This document shows, in pieces, positions 34,553 through 45,468 of a stretch of 64,000 nucleotides of DNA. Source of the DNA: Cellulomonas fengjieae (lineage in GTDB: Bacteria; Actinomycetota; Actinomycetes; Actinomycetales; Cellulomonadaceae); NCBI RefSeq assembly GCF_018388465.1, contig NZ_CP074404.1, forward strand, positions 2,294,001-2,358,000, in the 5' to 3' direction. Both the position numbers and the translations under genes were made by a program. Under the pieces are notes generated by a model. That model was not told the DNA's origin. It did no database searches and saw only the letters and a list, made by a program, of their open reading frames with translations. Position 1 is the first letter of the stretch. Each line of letters starts with the position of its first letter.

Positions 34553-36238
34553 ATGCCTTCTCCCCGCATCGCTCTTGCGCAGATCGACACGCGCGTGGGC
34601 GACGTCGACGCGAACGCCCGAGCCGTCCTCGACTGGTCCCGCCGGGCCGCGGAGGCGGGCGCCGACCTGGTCGTGTTCCCGGAGATGACGCTCACCGGGT
34701 ACCCCATCGAGGACCTGGCGCTCCGGGCGTCGTTCCGCCGGGGTGCCGAGGCCGCGCTGCAGAGCACGGCCGCGGCGCTGGCCACCGAGGGCCTCGGGAA
34801 CCTGGCCGTGCTCGTCGGGACCGTCGGCGAGAAGTCGGTGACGCCCGTGGACGCGCCGGGCGCGCCCGAGGGGCCGCGTCGACCGACCAACCAGGCGGTG
34901 CTCCTCCAGCACGGCCAGGTGCAGGTGCGCTACGACAAGCACCACCTGCCCAACTACGGCGTGTTCGACGAGTACCGGATCTTCGCGGCCGGCGACGACG
35001 TGTGCGTGATCGACGTCGCGGGCCGCCGGGTGGGCGTCGTGGTGTGCGAGGACATCTGGCAGGACGGCGGCCCCGTCTCGCAGATGGACGAGAACGAGGT
35101 CTCGCTGCTGGTGGTGCTCAACGCGTCACCGTACGAGGAGGGCAAGGGCCACCAGCGCGTCGAGCTCGCCGCCCGCCGGGCGCACGAGGTCGAGGCGCCC
35201 GTGGCGTACGTCAACCTCGTCGGGGCGCAGGACGACCTCGTGTTCGACGGCGGGTCGTTCGTCATCGCCACCGACGGCACCGTCGTGGCCCGCGCACCGC
35301 AGTTCGTGGAGCACCTGCTGGTGTGGGACCTGCTCGGCGACGACGACGCCCCGGCCGTCGGCACGATCGCGCCGCCGCTGGACCCGGACGAGGAGGTGTA
35401 CCGCGCCCTGGTCACCGGCCTGCGCGGGTACGTGTCCAAGAACGGCTTCCGGTCCGTGGTGTTCGGGATGTCCGGCGGCATCGACTCCGCGCTGGTCGCC
35501 GCGATCGCGGCCGACGCCATCGGGGGTGAGAACGTCGTGGGGGTCTCGATGCCGTCGGTGTACTCCTCCCAGCACAGCCGGGACGACGCGGCCGACCTGG
35601 CCGAGCGGATCGGCGCCGACTACCGCGTCCAGCCGATCTCCGCGATGGTCGAGGCCTTCGAGCGCGAGCTTCCCCTGGACGGTCTCGCGGAGGAGAACCT
35701 CCAGGCGCGCATGCGCGGGGTGATCCTCATGGCGCTCTCGAACTCCGAGGGCCACCTGGTGCTCGCTCCCGGGAACAAGACCGAGCTCGCGGTCGGCTAC
35801 TCGACGATCTACGGCGACGCCGTCGGCGGCTTCGCGCCGATCAAGGACGTCGACAAGTCTCGGGTGTGGGCGCTCGCCCGCTGGCGCAACCACGCGGCGA
35901 TCGACGGTGTCTTCGGCCCCGACGAGATCCCGCCGATCCCCGAGTCGTCCATCACCAAGCCGCCGTCGGCCGAGTTGCGACCGGGGCAGGTCGACCAGGA
36001 CTCGCTCCCGCCGTACGACCTGCTCGACGAGGTCCTCGACGCGTACGTCGAGCACGCCGAGGGGCGCGCGGAGCTGCTCGCCCGCGGCTTCGACCCGGAC
36101 GTCGTCGACAAGGTGCTCACCCTGGTCGACCGTGCCGAGTGGAAGCGCCGCCAGTACCCGCCGGGCACCAAGGTGACCGCGCTGGCGTTCGGCCGCGACC
36201 GTCGACTGCCCATCACCACCCGCTGGCGCGAGCCGTGA
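34553..36238 (+). CDS. nadE: glutamine-dependent NAD+ synthetase
   Basis: The protein has 561 residues. The N-terminal nitrilase-type glutaminase domain carries the Glu-Lys-Cys triad in [24 protein letters not shown] and VVVCEDIW. The C-terminal synthetase domain carries the ATP loop [13 protein letters not shown] and [18 protein letters not shown]. It amidates nicotinate adenine dinucleotide to NAD+ with ammonia from glutamine, which links it to the glutamine synthetase gene next door. panB follows after 23 bases and is probably co-transcribed. Confidence 0.93.
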   Translation: MPSPRIALAQIDTRVGDVDANARAVLDWSRRAAEAGADLVVFPEMTLTGYPIEDLALRASFRRGAEAALQSTAAALATEGLGNLAVLVGTVGEKSVTPVDAPGAPEGPRRPTNQAVLLQHGQVQVRYDKHHLPNYGVFDEYRIFAAGDDVCVIDVAGRRVGVVVCEDIWQDGGPVSQMDENEVSLLVVLNASPYEEGKGHQRVELAARRAHEVEAPVAYVNLVGAQDDLVFDGGSFVIATDGTVVARAPQFVEHLLVWDLLGDDDAPAVGTIAPPLDPDEEVYRALVTGLRGYVSKNGFRSVVFGMSGGIDSALVAAIAADAIGGENVVGVSMPSVYSSQHSRDDAADLAERIGADYRVQPISAMVEAFERELPLDGLAEENLQARMRGVILMALSNSEGHLVLAPGNKTELAVGYSTIYGDAVGGFAPIKDVDKSRVWALARWRNHAAIDGVFGPDEIPPIPESSITKPPSAELRPGQVDQDSLPPYDLLDEVLDAYVEHAEGRAELLARGFDPDVVDKVLTLVDRAEWKRRQYPPGTKVTALAFGRDRRLPITTRWREP

Positions 36239-36261
36239 CCATCCCGACAGGAGCCCCCCGA

Positions 36262-37074
36262 ATGTCCCCCACCCCGAAGCGCGTGCGCGTGCACCACCTG
36301 CGCGAGGCCAAGGAGCGCGGCGAGCGCCTGACCATGCTCACCGCGTACGACGCCGTCACCGCGCGGATCTTCGACGAGGCGGGCATCGACATGCTGCTGG
36401 TCGGCGACTCGATCGGCAACACCATGCACGGCCACACCACGACGCTGCCGGTGACCGTGGACGACCTGATCCCCCCGGCGCGTGCCGTCGCCGGTGCCGC
36501 CCGGCGCGCGTTCGTGGTCGCCGACCTGCCGTTCGGGTCGTACGAGGCGGGTCCCGAGCAGGCGCTCGCGACCGCCGTGCGGATGATGAAGGAGACCGGC
36601 GTCTCCGCCGTGAAGTTCGAGGGCGGCAAGCGAGTGGTCCCCCAGATCCGCGCGATCACCGACGCGGGCATCCCCGTCGTCGCGCACCTGGGCTACACGC
36701 CGCAGTCGGAGAACCTCCTGGGCGGTCCCCGTGTCCAGGGCCGGGGGGACCTCGCGGCCGAGCTCCTGTCGGAGGACGCCGTCGCGATCGCCGAGGCCGG
36801 TGCCGTCGCGGTGGTGCTCGAGATGGTCCCGGCGCCCGTGGCCGCCCGCGTCACCGAGATCCTGCAGATCCCCACCATCGGCATCGGCGCCGGCACGGAG
36901 TGCGACGGTCAGGTCCTCGTGTGGGTCGACATGGCCGGGATGACCGACTGGTCGCCGCGGTTCGCCAAGCGCTTCGGCGAGGTCGGCGCGGCCCTGCGTG
37001 CGGCCGCGACCGCCTACGCCGACGAGGTGCGGGGCGGCACCTTCCCGGACGCGGAGCACCAGTTCGACGCGTGA
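36262..37074 (+). CDS. panB: 3-methyl-2-oxobutanoate hydroxymethyltransferase
   Basis: This 270-residue TIM-barrel enzyme shows [32 protein letters not shown] (Mg and substrate binding), AVKFEGG, GYTPQS and IPTIGIGAG. It adds a hydroxymethyl group from methylene-tetrahydrofolate to ketoisovalerate, the first step of pantothenate synthesis. ACAGGAG lies eight bases before the ATG. It sits close behind nadE, so two cofactor genes form one unit. It is full length and convergent with the glycoside hydrolase gene. Confidence 0.94.
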   Translation: MSPTPKRVRVHHLREAKERGERLTMLTAYDAVTARIFDEAGIDMLLVGDSIGNTMHGHTTTLPVTVDDLIPPARAVAGAARRAFVVADLPFGSYEAGPEQALATAVRMMKETGVSAVKFEGGKRVVPQIRAITDAGIPVVAHLGYTPQSENLLGGPRVQGRGDLAAELLSEDAVAIAEAGAVAVVLEMVPAPVAARVTEILQIPTIGIGAGTECDGQVLVWVDMAGMTDWSPRFAKRFGEVGAALRAAATAYADEVRGGTFPDAEHQFDA

Positions 37075-37089
37075 CCGCCGGCCGGCTGC

Positions 37090-39018
37090 TCAGCGGGTCC
37101 GGCGCAGCACCGCCACGCCGTACGGCTCCAGGTCCACCGACTCCACCCGGGTCCCGTCGAGCGTCTCCAGCCCGCCGGTGACCGTCGGCGTCACCGTGGT
37201 GCCGTCGGGGTGCTCGCTGACCAGCACGACGACCTCCCGGCCGTCCGCCTGGACCAGCCGGTCCGCCAGGACTCGGGGGTCGTCGGGCACCCGCACGGGT
37301 CGGCCGATCCCCGCGAGCGTGGCGAGCGCGTCGTACAGGCGCCAGGTCTCCTCCGGGTTCACCCGGCCCTGGGCGCTCGCCAGGTACTCCACCGGGTAGG
37401 TGCACAGCACTGCCCGGCCCGGCCCGTGCTCCTTGACCACGATCGCCGGCCGGCCCTGCGCGTCCCTGGCGACGACCGTGCCGTCCGTGACGGTCACCGG
37501 CAGATGGGCACGCGCCTCGGTGGTGCCGGCGACGCGGAACCGCAGCACGTCGCCCGGGCGCAGGGACCCGAGCTCGGCCTCGACGGTCAGCACGACCTCG
37601 TCGTCGGCGATCGGGTCGTTCAGCCCGTACGCCAGCTCGGGCAGGACGCCGAAGAGCTCCTCCGTCCGGATCCACCAGGGTCCGCGCTGCACCGGCGACT
37701 CGCCGGCGCAGTACGACGCGTAGACGGTCGCGCCCGACTCCGCGAGCTCGAGGACCTGGACCCACGACGGCCCGGTCAGCTGCTTGACCGACGGCAGCAG
37801 GTACAGGTCGTAGCCGGCCGGCAGCCCGCCGTCCGTGGCCTCGCGCACCACCCCGACCGGCAGGTCGGCCTCGCGGGCCGCGATGTACGCCTGCTCACCG
37901 GTGCGCACGATCAGCGCACGTTCGACCTCGTTGGTGAACGGGTAGTCCGCGGCCAGGTGGGACGGGACGACGAGCGCGGCCTGTGCCTCGGCGCGACGGC
38001 ACGTGCGGACGTCGATCTCGCGCAGGGTCGTGGCGAAGCGCGCGAGCTCGAGCAGCGGCGGCTTGGGCTCACCGGTGGACGTGGTGACGCCGAAGTGCAG
38101 CTCGAACGGGTGGTGGGTGTACGGCCGCTGGTGCAGCACGGTGTCGTAGTCGGTGTTGTTCCACGCGATCCAGCCGGTGGCGCCCGCCAGGAGCGTGGTG
38201 TGCAGGAGCTGGCGGTAGTACGCGGCGGCACCGGCCGGGGACACGAAGTCGCTCGACAGCCCGAACTCCTCCATGACGACGGGCCGTCCGCCGACCGCCG
38301 CCAGCTCGCAGACGTACGCCGCCTTGAGGTGCTGCCGGACCTGGTCGGTCTCCATGCGGTACACGTGCGGGCCGGTGAAGTCGACGAACCGCCCGAGGTC
38401 CACCGTCGAGTAGCCGTTGTCGTGCCCGGTCTGCTCGATCCCCCAGGCGCCGTCCCCGATCGACACCGGCTGGTGCCCGCCACCGGCCCGGACGGCATGG
38501 ACCATGAGCTGCGCCCAGGCAGCCACGTCCTCGCGCCGCCCCTCTCCCCCGTAGATCGGCATCTCGTTGGAGATCAGCCATCCCGCGACCGCGGGGTGCT
38601 CGGCGTACCGGGCGGTCAGCGTGGCGACGTACCAGGCCTGCCGGCCGACCAGCCACACGTCGGTGTAGAGGTCACGCCCACCGCGCCAGACGGGGTCCCA
38701 GTTCTCCCCCGACATGTGCCCGACCAGGAAGGTCGGGATCGTCGTCATCCCCAGCTCGGCGTGGGCGTTGAGGAAGTCCGCGTAGTGCGTGCAGAGCTCC
38801 TCGTCGACCGTCGTCGGTGTCGGCATGAAGTCCGGCCAGTAGAAGAACGACCGGGTCATGCCCAGCCCGTGCTCCGCGAGGACGGCGAGCTCCTCACGCA
38901 CCAGGTCCGGGTCGTAGCTGCGCCACATGAGCGGCCCGCCCGCGCGGGACCAGAAGTTGGCCCCCAGCCACGAGACCGGGCCGGTCGGCCCGACGACGAC
39001 GTCGAAGCTTCGATGCAT
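37090..39018 (-). CDS. intracellular glycoside hydrolase, clan GH-A (GH5/GH42-like)
   Basis: This 642-residue protein has no signal peptide. A TIM barrel spans about residues 15-330 with the acid/base in WLISNEMP (about 150) and the nucleophile in VVMEEFG (about 248), the two Glu of clan GH-A. The C-terminal half holds a glutamine-amidotransferase-like section (DLYLLPSV.QLTG, ATVYASYCAGESP), as in GH42 enzymes, and a small beta domain. It is the last gene of the ABC sugar-uptake operon (33 bases after the second permease), so it probably hydrolyses the imported oligosaccharide in the cytoplasm. Beta-galactosidase or beta-mannosidase/glucosidase activity cannot be told apart. Confidence 0.75.
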   Translation of the reverse strand: MHRSFDVVVGPTGPVSWLGANFWSRAGGPLMWRSYDPDLVREELAVLAEHGLGMTRSFFYWPDFMPTPTTVDEELCTHYADFLNAHAELGMTTIPTFLVGHMSGENWDPVWRGGRDLYTDVWLVGRQAWYVATLTARYAEHPAVAGWLISNEMPIYGGEGRREDVAAWAQLMVHAVRAGGGHQPVSIGDGAWGIEQTGHDNGYSTVDLGRFVDFTGPHVYRMETDQVRQHLKAAYVCELAAVGGRPVVMEEFGLSSDFVSPAGAAAYYRQLLHTTLLAGATGWIAWNNTDYDTVLHQRPYTHHPFELHFGVTTSTGEPKPPLLELARFATTLREIDVRTCRRAEAQAALVVPSHLAADYPFTNEVERALIVRTGEQAYIAAREADLPVGVVREATDGGLPAGYDLYLLPSVKQLTGPSWVQVLELAESGATVYASYCAGESPVQRGPWWIRTEELFGVLPELAYGLNDPIADDEVVLTVEAELGSLRPGDVLRFRVAGTTEARAHLPVTVTDGTVVARDAQGRPAIVVKEHGPGRAVLCTYPVEYLASAQGRVNPEETWRLYDALATLAGIGRPVRVPDDPRVLADRLVQADGREVVVLVSEHPDGTTVTPTVTGGLETLDGTRVESVDLEPYGVAVLRRTR

Positions 39019-39050
39019 GGGGGTCCCTCACTCCGGGTGGCTGGGCGAGC

Positions 39051-39890
39051 TCACTTCACGGCTCCCGCCGTCAGGCCGGCGACGAAGTGCCGCTGCAGCA
39101 GGAGGAAGCCGATCACCACGGGGATGCTCACCACGAGCGAGGCCGCCATGATCTCGTTCCAGTACACGTTCGTCTGCGTCGAGTACTGCCGGATGCCCAC
39201 GGCGAGCGTCCGGTTCTCCTCCGTCGTCATCACCGACGCGAACAGGACCTCGCCCCACGCCGTCATGAACGCGTAGATGGCCACGGCGATCACGCCCGGC
39301 CGGGCCGCGGGCAGCACGACGCGCAGCAGGGCGCCGATCGGGGAGCAGCCGTCGACGCGGGCCGCCTCGTCCAGCTCCTGCGGGATGCCGTCGAGGTACC
39401 CGGCCAGCATCCAGATCGAGAACGGCAGCGAGAACGTCAGGTACGTGATGATGAGCCCGATCCGCGTGCCGATGAGCTGCACGCCGGAGCCCTGCTCGAT
39501 GTTCACGAAGATGATGAACAGCGGCAGCAGGAACAGCACGCCGGGGAACATCTGCGTCGACAGCACGGTTGTCGAGAAGACCGACCGGCCCCGGAACCGG
39601 TACCGAGACAGGGCGTACGACGCGAAGATGGCGATCACCAGGCTCGCGAGCGTCGCGGCGGTGGCCACGATGACGCTGTTCAGGAAGTACCGCGCGAGCG
39701 GCACCGTGGTCCACATGTCGACGAACGGCTGGAACGTGATGGTGGTGGGCCACCAGGAGAACGCCCCCCGGACGTCCTGCAGGGGCTTCAGGGACGACGT
39801 GACCATGATGTACAGCGGCAGCAGCGTCACCACGCCGAGCACGAGCACGACGACGAGGCGGAACGTCTTGAAGGCGCGGGTGTCATGCAC
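39051..39890 (-). CDS. carbohydrate ABC transporter permease, MalG-like
   Basis: This 279-residue permease has six membrane helices. The EAA loop reads ELDEAARVDGCSPIGALLRV, the site that docks the ATPase. It overlaps the upstream MalF-like gene by eight bases. As in many actinobacterial CUT1 systems the ATPase is not in the operon and a shared MsiK-type ATPase elsewhere is likely. Confidence 0.9.
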   Translation of the reverse strand: MHDTRAFKTFRLVVVLVLGVVTLLPLYIMVTSSLKPLQDVRGAFSWWPTTITFQPFVDMWTTVPLARYFLNSVIVATAATLASLVIAIFASYALSRYRFRGRSVFSTTVLSTQMFPGVLFLLPLFIIFVNIEQGSGVQLIGTRIGLIITYLTFSLPFSIWMLAGYLDGIPQELDEAARVDGCSPIGALLRVVLPAARPGVIAVAIYAFMTAWGEVLFASVMTTEENRTLAVGIRQYSTQTNVYWNEIMAASLVVSIPVVIGFLLLQRHFVAGLTAGAVK

Positions 39891-40851
39891 GGCGTGACCT
39901 CCGGTTCATCACGATGAGGTAGGTCCCGGTGACCAGGAGCAGGAACAGCAGCAGCAGGACCGACATCGCAGCACCGGCGCCGAAGTTCCAGGTCAGGAAC
40001 GACGCGTTGTAGATGTGGAACGAGATCAGGTCGCCCGCGGCCGGCTGCGCGGTGCCGAACAGGATGTAGGGCGTGTTGAAGTCGTTGAACACCCACAGGA
40101 ACATCACCAGCACCAGCACCAGGTTCACCGGCCGCAGCATCGGGAGGGTGATCGAGCGCCACGACCGGAAGGCGTGCGCCCCGTCCACGGCGGCGGCCTC
40201 GTAGATGTCGTTCGGGATCGACTGCAGGCCCGCGGTCAGCATGAGGAAGGCGAACGGCCACATCCGCCAGACGGCGACCACCAGGATCGAGATGAACGCG
40301 TAGCCGCCGATCAGCCAGAAGGGCCGCTCCTCCAGCACACCCAGGTTGTCCACGAGCAGGTGGTTGATCACCCCCGAGTCGCGCTGGAGCATGAAGTTCC
40401 ACGTGACGATGCCGGCGTAGACCGGCAGGGCGTACGGGACCAGGAACAAGGTGCGGAAACCGGACCGGCTGCGGAACGGCCGCTGCAGCGCGACCGCGGC
40501 GGCCATGCCCAGCACCCACGACACCCCGACGACGATGACCGTGTAGGCGCACGTGATCGCGAACGAGTTGAGCAGTGATCGCCCGACCGCACCGTCGATG
40601 TCGAGGGCGACCCGGTAGTTGTCGAGCCCCACGAACGGGGCGCTGGTCCAGCTACGGATGAAGAAGCGGGTCAGCTGCGTGAAGCTCATCCAGATGCCGG
40701 TGAGCATCGGCACCAGGTGGATGACCAGCTCCAGCACGACCGCAGGCGCGAGCAGCGCGTAGGGCAACCACCAGCCGCTCTTGCGCCGGCGGCGGCCGGT
40801 GTCCGGGCGGACCGCGGGACGGGGCGGGGCGGGGGACGTCGTCGTGGCCAT
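39883..40851 (-). CDS. carbohydrate ABC transporter permease, MalF-like
   Basis: This 322-residue permease has a Pro/Arg-rich cytoplasmic N-terminus and six membrane helices. The EAA loop reads [20 protein letters not shown]. It forms the channel with the MalG-like partner and receives substrate from the lipoprotein encoded upstream. Confidence 0.9.
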   Translation of the reverse strand: MATTTSPAPPRPAVRPDTGRRRRKSGWWLPYALLAPAVVLELVIHLVPMLTGIWMSFTQLTRFFIRSWTSAPFVGLDNYRVALDIDGAVGRSLLNSFAITCAYTVIVVGVSWVLGMAAAVALQRPFRSRSGFRTLFLVPYALPVYAGIVTWNFMLQRDSGVINHLLVDNLGVLEERPFWLIGGYAFISILVVAVWRMWPFAFLMLTAGLQSIPNDIYEAAAVDGAHAFRSWRSITLPMLRPVNLVLVLVMFLWVFNDFNTPYILFGTAQPAAGDLISFHIYNASFLTWNFGAGAAMSVLLLLFLLLVTGTYLIVMNRRSRRA

Positions 40852-40968
40852 GGCATCTCCTGGGTCGCTCAGGGAGGGCCGGCGGCGCGGGCGCCTCGTC
40901 GCGCCGCCGCTGGGTGCGGCCGTCGCGTGGTCCGGGCGTCGGCCCGGACCACGCGGCGACCGTCTCGA

Positions 40969-42288
40969 TCAGCCGACCGACGCCTGGACCTGGTCCTGCG
41001 CGGTCTGCATCGCTTCCTTCACGTCGTCCGCCGTGACCGTCCCGCCCGTCGCGATGGTGGCGAACATGGTGTTCATCGCTTGGCCGACCGTCGTCTCGAA
41101 CTGGTCCTCGGCCGGCACCAGCGGGAGCGGCGCGGACCGCTCGTTGTAGATCTGCGTGAAGGTCTCCGCCTCCTCCGCGTTGTCGGTGAAGACCGCCTCG
41201 GCGCCCTGGAGCACCGGCAGCGACGAGAACGGCTTGCCGAGCGTGGTCTGCACCTCTTCGCTGGTCATGTACTCGACGAACTGCAGCGCCTCGTCCGGGT
41301 GCTCGGTGTTGGCGAACACGGAGAGGTTGATCCCCGCCACGTGGCTGGCGACGTCGCTCGGCGCGTCGGACGGCGCCGGGAACGGGACGACGCCGTACTG
41401 GTCGGGGGTCATGCCGTTCGCCTGGATCGTGGAGTTGGCGTTGTTCTGGTTGAGGATCATCGCCGCCTTCCCGGTCGCGAAGTCCGCCACCGCGAGGGTC
41501 CCGTTGTCGTACTGGGCGTTCGACGGGTTCACCACCTCGTCGCTCTGCATCAGGTCGAGGTAGCGCATGATGCCCTCGACCACGCCGTCCTCGGTGAAGG
41601 TGGGGTTGCCCTCGTCGTCGAAGAGCTCGGCACCGTTCTGCGTGGCGTTGATGAACGCGAAGTGGTTGTTCTCGGTGTAGCTGCCCGCCGCCAGCGACAT
41701 GCCGTAGACGCCGGCCGCCGGGTCGGTGAGCGCCTGCGCGGCCGAGACCATGTCCTCCCAGGTGGTCGGCGGTTGCAGGCCGGCCGCCTCGAACATCGCC
41801 TTGTTGTAGTACAGCCCGTACGCCAGTCCGTACAACGGCACCGACGTCGGGTCCGTGCCCTCTGCCCCGCCGGTCGCGAGGGCGGCCTCGACGAACTTGT
41901 CCGCACCCCCGATCGCCTCCATCGCCTCGTCGTCGAACGGCATGAAGGCTCCGGTCGCCTGCAGCGAGACGGCCCACGTGTTACCGATGTTGACCACGTC
42001 GGGGGCCTGGCCGGAGGTGACGGCCGTCTGGATGCGCGTCTGCAGGTCGTTCCACCCGATGACCTCGAGGTCGACGCCGATGCCCGTCTCCTCCGTGAAC
42101 TGCTCGAGGACGGGGGTCAGGACCTCCTCGTCGTTCTCGAGGCTGGTGCCCTGGTTGCTGGCCCAGTAGGTCAGGGTCACGTCCCCGTCGCCGGAGGACT
42201 CCCCACCGCCATCACCACCCCCCGAGCAGCCGGACACGACGAGCAGGGCGGGCACGACGGTGAGGACTGCGAGGTTGCGAAGCTTCAC
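40969..42288 (-). CDS. sugar-binding lipoprotein of CUT1 ABC transporter
   Basis: This 439-residue extracellular solute-binding protein (family 1) has a lipoprotein signal with lipobox LVVSGC followed by a Gly/Ser linker ([15 protein letters not shown]). The mature part opens with [13 protein letters not shown] and has the two-lobed family pattern, including [20 protein letters not shown]. It delivers an oligosaccharide to the downstream permeases. The operator-like AACCGGTT at 42318-42325 lies 30 bases upstream of the start, and the divergently set regulatory region is next to the LacI gene. Confidence 0.9.
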   Translation of the reverse strand: MKLRNLAVLTVVPALLVVSGCSGGGDGGGESSGDGDVTLTYWASNQGTSLENDEEVLTPVLEQFTEETGIGVDLEVIGWNDLQTRIQTAVTSGQAPDVVNIGNTWAVSLQATGAFMPFDDEAMEAIGGADKFVEAALATGGAEGTDPTSVPLYGLAYGLYYNKAMFEAAGLQPPTTWEDMVSAAQALTDPAAGVYGMSLAAGSYTENNHFAFINATQNGAELFDDEGNPTFTEDGVVEGIMRYLDLMQSDEVVNPSNAQYDNGTLAVADFATGKAAMILNQNNANSTIQANGMTPDQYGVVPFPAPSDAPSDVASHVAGINLSVFANTEHPDEALQFVEYMTSEEVQTTLGKPFSSLPVLQGAEAVFTDNAEEAETFTQIYNERSAPLPLVPAEDQFETTVGQAMNTMFATIATGGTVTADDVKEAMQTAQDQVQASVG

Positions 42289-42317
42289 GGTGACTCCCTT
42301 GTCGAGCGCGGAAACCT

Positions 42318-42325
42318 AACCGGTT
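42318..42325. promoter_or_regulatory. LacI-type operator core before sugar ABC operon
   Basis: AACCGGTT palindrome within CCTAACCGGTTCAG, upstream of the binding-protein gene. It shares its core with the perfect palindrome before the pectate lyase gene at 23397-23408. Confidence 0.55.
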
Positions 42326-42423
42326 CAGTTGGCAGGCCCAAGTATCCGCCCGAACCCCCTCGAAGGGAACGTGTCGGACAAAAGTCACCGCGGCAGCGCG
42401 GGTTGCCTGGGCACGCCGGCCCA

Positions 42424-42468
42424 GAGCACTCAGAGCACCCAGCGCGCTCAGAGCACTCAGCGCGCTCA
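42424..42468. repeat. five 9-bp tandem repeats at the lacI 3' end
   Basis: Units GAGCACTCA, GAGCACCCA, GCGCGCTCA, GAGCACTCA, GCGCGCTCA. The last unit contains the stop codon of the LacI gene (minus strand TGA at 42468-42466). Confidence 0.8.
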
Positions 42469-43485
42469 GGGCGCGGCGGGTCCGGTGCTGGCGCGCACGC
42501 GCAGCTCGCTCGGCTGCGGTACCGCACCGTCGTCGGCCACGCCGGCGATCTCGTCCAGCAGGGCTCGCGCGGACAGGCGGCCGTACTCGCGGGGATGACG
42601 GTCCAGCGCGGTCATCGGCGGCGCGCCGACCTCGCAGAGCATCGAGTCGTCCCAGCTGAGCACGGACACCTGGCCGGGGACGCCCACCCCCGCGGCGGCG
42701 GCGGCCCGCATCGCACCCAGCGCCATGAGGTCGTTGGACGCGACCCACGCCGTGGGACCGCCCCGGCGACGCAGGTGCTGGGCGACCAGCCGCGCGGCCG
42801 TGTCGACGGTGTAGTCCGCCGGCACCGTCTCGACGAGCATGCCGCGCCGCGCGGCGACCTCCCGCATCAGCTCGTCGCGCCGCTCCTCGTGCAGGAGGTC
42901 GAGCGGGCCGGTCAGGTGAGCGACGCGCCGGTGCCCCAGCGCGTGCAGATGCCCGACGACACGCTCGGCGTCGCCGCGCTCGTCCGGCACCACGGCCCTG
43001 ATCCGCGCACCGGGGCCGGGCACGCCGTGCAGCACCGCGGGCAGCCCGAGGAGCTGCACGAGCGGGATGCGCGGGTCGACCCGGCGCTGGTCGAACAGCA
43101 TGACGCCGTCCACGCGCTTCTCACCGGCCCACTTCTCGTAGACGGCGAGGTCCCGACCGGGCTCCGCGGTCACCATGCGCAGGAGCAGCGCGTACTCGGA
43201 GTGGATCAGCACCGACTCGATGCCCGAGATGACGAGCATGTAGTACGGCTCGGTGCCGATGACCTCCGGCTCCCGGGCCAGGACCACGCCCACCACCCCG
43301 GCCCGCCCGCCGGACAGCGCCCGCGCCGACGAGCTCGGGTACCACTGCAGCTCCCGGGCCAGCTCCAGCACCCGGGCACGCGTCTGATCGCTCACCCCCG
43401 GCTGACCGTTCAGGGCGTAGGAGACCGACGCCTTCGATATCCCCAGGAGCCGAGCCAGCTCGCCGATGTTCACCCGCCCGGCCAT
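42466..43485 (-). CDS. LacI-family transcriptional regulator
   Basis: The protein has 339 residues. The N-terminal helix-turn-helix and hinge read [20 protein letters not shown] and [19 protein letters not shown], the LacI pattern. A periplasmic-binding-like effector domain follows ([13 protein letters not shown] to the end), which should bind a sugar. It lies upstream of the ABC/glycoside hydrolase operon in the same direction with 177 bases between, and is its probable repressor. The matching palindrome before the pectate lyase gene suggests a wider regulon. Confidence 0.9.
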   Translation of the reverse strand: MAGRVNIGELARLLGISKASVSYALNGQPGVSDQTRARVLELARELQWYPSSSARALSGGRAGVVGVVLAREPEVIGTEPYYMLVISGIESVLIHSEYALLLRMVTAEPGRDLAVYEKWAGEKRVDGVMLFDQRRVDPRIPLVQLLGLPAVLHGVPGPGARIRAVVPDERGDAERVVGHLHALGHRRVAHLTGPLDLLHEERRDELMREVAARRGMLVETVPADYTVDTAARLVAQHLRRRGGPTAWVASNDLMALGAMRAAAAAGVGVPGQVSVLSWDDSMLCEVGAPPMTALDRHPREYGRLSARALLDEIAGVADDGAVPQPSELRVRASTGPAAP

Positions 43486-43494
43486 GGCGTGATC

Positions 43495-43674
43495 CTAGGG
43501 GCCGGTCTTCTCCTGGTCCTCCAGGTCCCAGGCCTCGGTCCGCCGGCGCGCCTTGTCCAGTGCGTGCGCGGCCTCGTCACGCGTGGCGTACGGGCCCATG
43601 AGCTTGGTCCAGTCGCTCTTGCGGCCCTCCTCGACCTCGTGCGTCTCGATGTTGAACCAGTACTTGCCAGCCAC
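43495..43674 (-). CDS. small conserved actinobacterial protein (annotated SPOR-type in relatives)
   Basis: This 59-residue acidic/basic protein begins at GTG 43674 with the sequence [20 protein letters not shown] after the start. AGGAGG lies about ten bases upstream. The motif [20 protein letters not shown] is what leads to SPOR-like labels in Micrococcales genomes, where it also sits beside map. Too short for a full SPOR domain; function unknown. Confidence 0.7.
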   Translation of the reverse strand: MAGKYWFNIETHEVEEGRKSDWTKLMGPYATRDEAAHALDKARRRTEAWDLEDQEKTGP

Positions 43675-43730
43675 GTCGCTCTCCCTCCTACCTGCACCGG
43701 CGCCGACCCGCCCCGATGCACTCCTGTCCG

Positions 43731-43736
43731 TAGACT
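43731..43736 (+). promoter_or_regulatory. -10 box, leaderless promoter of map
   Basis: TAGACT ends seven bases before ATG 43744. Confidence 0.55.
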
Positions 43737-43743
43737 GCCAGGT

Positions 43744-44616
43744 ATGTCGCCCGTGCACGCGTCACGATCCGCCCTCGCCCCGGGGATCGTCAGCCCTCGT
43801 CGAGCCGTTCCGCCGACCATCGCCCGGCCCGAGTACGTCGATCGGCCCGGACCGGAGCGGTGGGACGGCAGCGACGTCTTCGAGCCCGAGATGATCGAGC
43901 GCATCCGGCGGGCCGCTCGCATCGCGGCGCAGGCCCTCGAGCTGGTCGGCAGCCACGTCACCCCGGGGATCACCACGGACGAGCTCGACGCGATCGGCCA
44001 CGAGTTCCTGATCGACCACGGCGCCTACCCCTCGACGCTCGGCTACCGCGGCTTCCCCAAGTCGCTGTGCACGTCGATCAACGAGGTCATCTGCCACGGC
44101 ATCCCCGACTCGACCGTCGTCGAGGACGGCGACATCGTCAACATCGACATCACGGCGTACATCGACGGGGTGCACGGTGACAACAACGCGACGTTCCTGG
44201 CGGGGGACGTCGACGAGGAGTCGCGGCTCCTGGTGGAGCGCACGCAGGAGGCGCTCGCCCGCGCGATCAAGGCGGTGGTCCCGGGGCGCGAGCTCAACGT
44301 GATCGGCCGCGTCATCGAGAAGTACGCGGCGCGCTTCGGCTACGGGGTCGTGCGGGACTACACCGGGCACGGTGTCGGCCCGGCGTTCCACACCGGGCTG
44401 GTGGTCCCCCACTACGACGCCGCACCCGCGTACGACGCGCTCATCGAGCCCGGCATGGTGTTCACCATCGAGCCCATGCTCAACCTCGGCACACCCGACT
44501 GGGTCATGTGGGACGACGACTGGACCGTCCTGACGGCCGACGGACGGCGCAGCGCGCAGTTCGAGCACACCCTGCTGGTCACCGAAACCGGAGCGGAGAT
44601 CCTCACCCTGCCATGA
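43744..44616 (+). CDS. map: type I methionine aminopeptidase
   Basis: This 290-residue enzyme has an N-terminal extension of about 40 residues with [18 protein letters not shown], typical of actinobacterial MetAP1c. The catalytic domain shows the metal ligands in [19 protein letters not shown], the His of DYTGHGVG, the Glu of FTIEPML and QFEHTLLVT. It removes the initiator Met from nascent proteins. The reading frame stays open far upstream (antisense of other genes), but ATG 43744 directly follows a -10 box. The stop overlaps ppgK (ATGA). Confidence 0.93.
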   Translation: MSPVHASRSALAPGIVSPRRAVPPTIARPEYVDRPGPERWDGSDVFEPEMIERIRRAARIAAQALELVGSHVTPGITTDELDAIGHEFLIDHGAYPSTLGYRGFPKSLCTSINEVICHGIPDSTVVEDGDIVNIDITAYIDGVHGDNNATFLAGDVDEESRLLVERTQEALARAIKAVVPGRELNVIGRVIEKYAARFGYGVVRDYTGHGVGPAFHTGLVVPHYDAAPAYDALIEPGMVFTIEPMLNLGTPDWVMWDDDWTVLTADGRRSAQFEHTLLVTETGAEILTLP

Positions 44617-45389
44617 GCGACCACAAGCACAAGAAGTCCGTCGACACAGCGTTCGGCATCGACATCGGCGGGAGCGGCATCAAGGGCGCGCCCGTGACGC
44701 TGTCCGACGGGCAGTTCGCCGCCGACCGGGTGCGGATCCCGACGCCCCAGCCCTCGACGCCGGACGCCGTCGCAGCGACCGTCGCGAAGGTCGTCGACTC
44801 GTTCCACCTGGGCAGGGACGTCCCGATCGGCGTCACGTTCCCGGCCGTGATCCTGCACGGGGTGGCGCAGTCCGCGGCGAACGTCGACAAGTCGTGGATC
44901 GGCACCGACGTCGAGAAGGCGGTGCACGACGCGACCGGGCGCAAGGTCCTCGCGGTCAACGACGCCGACGCCGCCGGCTACGCCGAGGTGCGGTACGGCG
45001 CCGCGAAGGGCGTCGACGGCGTGGTCCTCGTCGTGACGCTCGGCACCGGCATCGGCTCGGCCCTCATCATCGACGGCCACCTGGTGCCCAACACCGAGCT
45101 CGGGCACCTCGAGATCGACGGGTACGACGCGGAGTCGCGCGCCGCCGAGAGCGTGCGCGACCGCGAGGACCTCAACTGGGCCCAGTGGGCCGAGCGGCTG
45201 CAGCGGTACTTCTCCGTGGTGGAGAACCTGTTCTGGCCCGACCTCATCGTGGTCGGCGGTGGCGTGAGCAAGCACCACTCCGACTTCCTGCCGCTGCTCG
45301 ACCTCCGCACCAAGATCGTCCCGGCGAAGCTGCGCAACGCGGCGGGCATCGCCGGAGCGGCGGCGCTCGCGGCGCAGGCCCACGGCTGA
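44613..45389 (+). CDS. ppgK: polyphosphate glucokinase
   Basis: This 258-residue ROK-family kinase shows the phosphate loop [30 protein letters not shown] with the catalytic Asp, [12 protein letters not shown] and ELGHLEI. It lacks the ROK zinc-binding cysteines, as expected for PpgK. It phosphorylates glucose with polyphosphate or ATP, and is typical of actinobacteria. It overlaps map by four bases (ATGA) and is co-transcribed with it. In this window it could act on glucose released by the glycoside hydrolase. Confidence 0.92.
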   Translation: MSDHKHKKSVDTAFGIDIGGSGIKGAPVTLSDGQFAADRVRIPTPQPSTPDAVAATVAKVVDSFHLGRDVPIGVTFPAVILHGVAQSAANVDKSWIGTDVEKAVHDATGRKVLAVNDADAAGYAEVRYGAAKGVDGVVLVVTLGTGIGSALIIDGHLVPNTELGHLEIDGYDAESRAAESVRDREDLNWAQWAERLQRYFSVVENLFWPDLIVVGGGVSKHHSDFLPLLDLRTKIVPAKLRNAAGIAGAAALAAQAHG

Positions 45390-45468
45390 GGCTGCGCGCG
45401 ACCTCGTCGAGGTCGCGCCGGGGGTCCACGTCGCCACGAGCACCGTCTACACGACGACGTCGACCGTC

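Noticed and set aside
40717..44616. 1299-codon plus-strand frame
   Set aside because: Only the last 290 codons are map; the rest is antisense of the ABC permease, binding protein and lacI genes, kept open by GC-rich codon bias.
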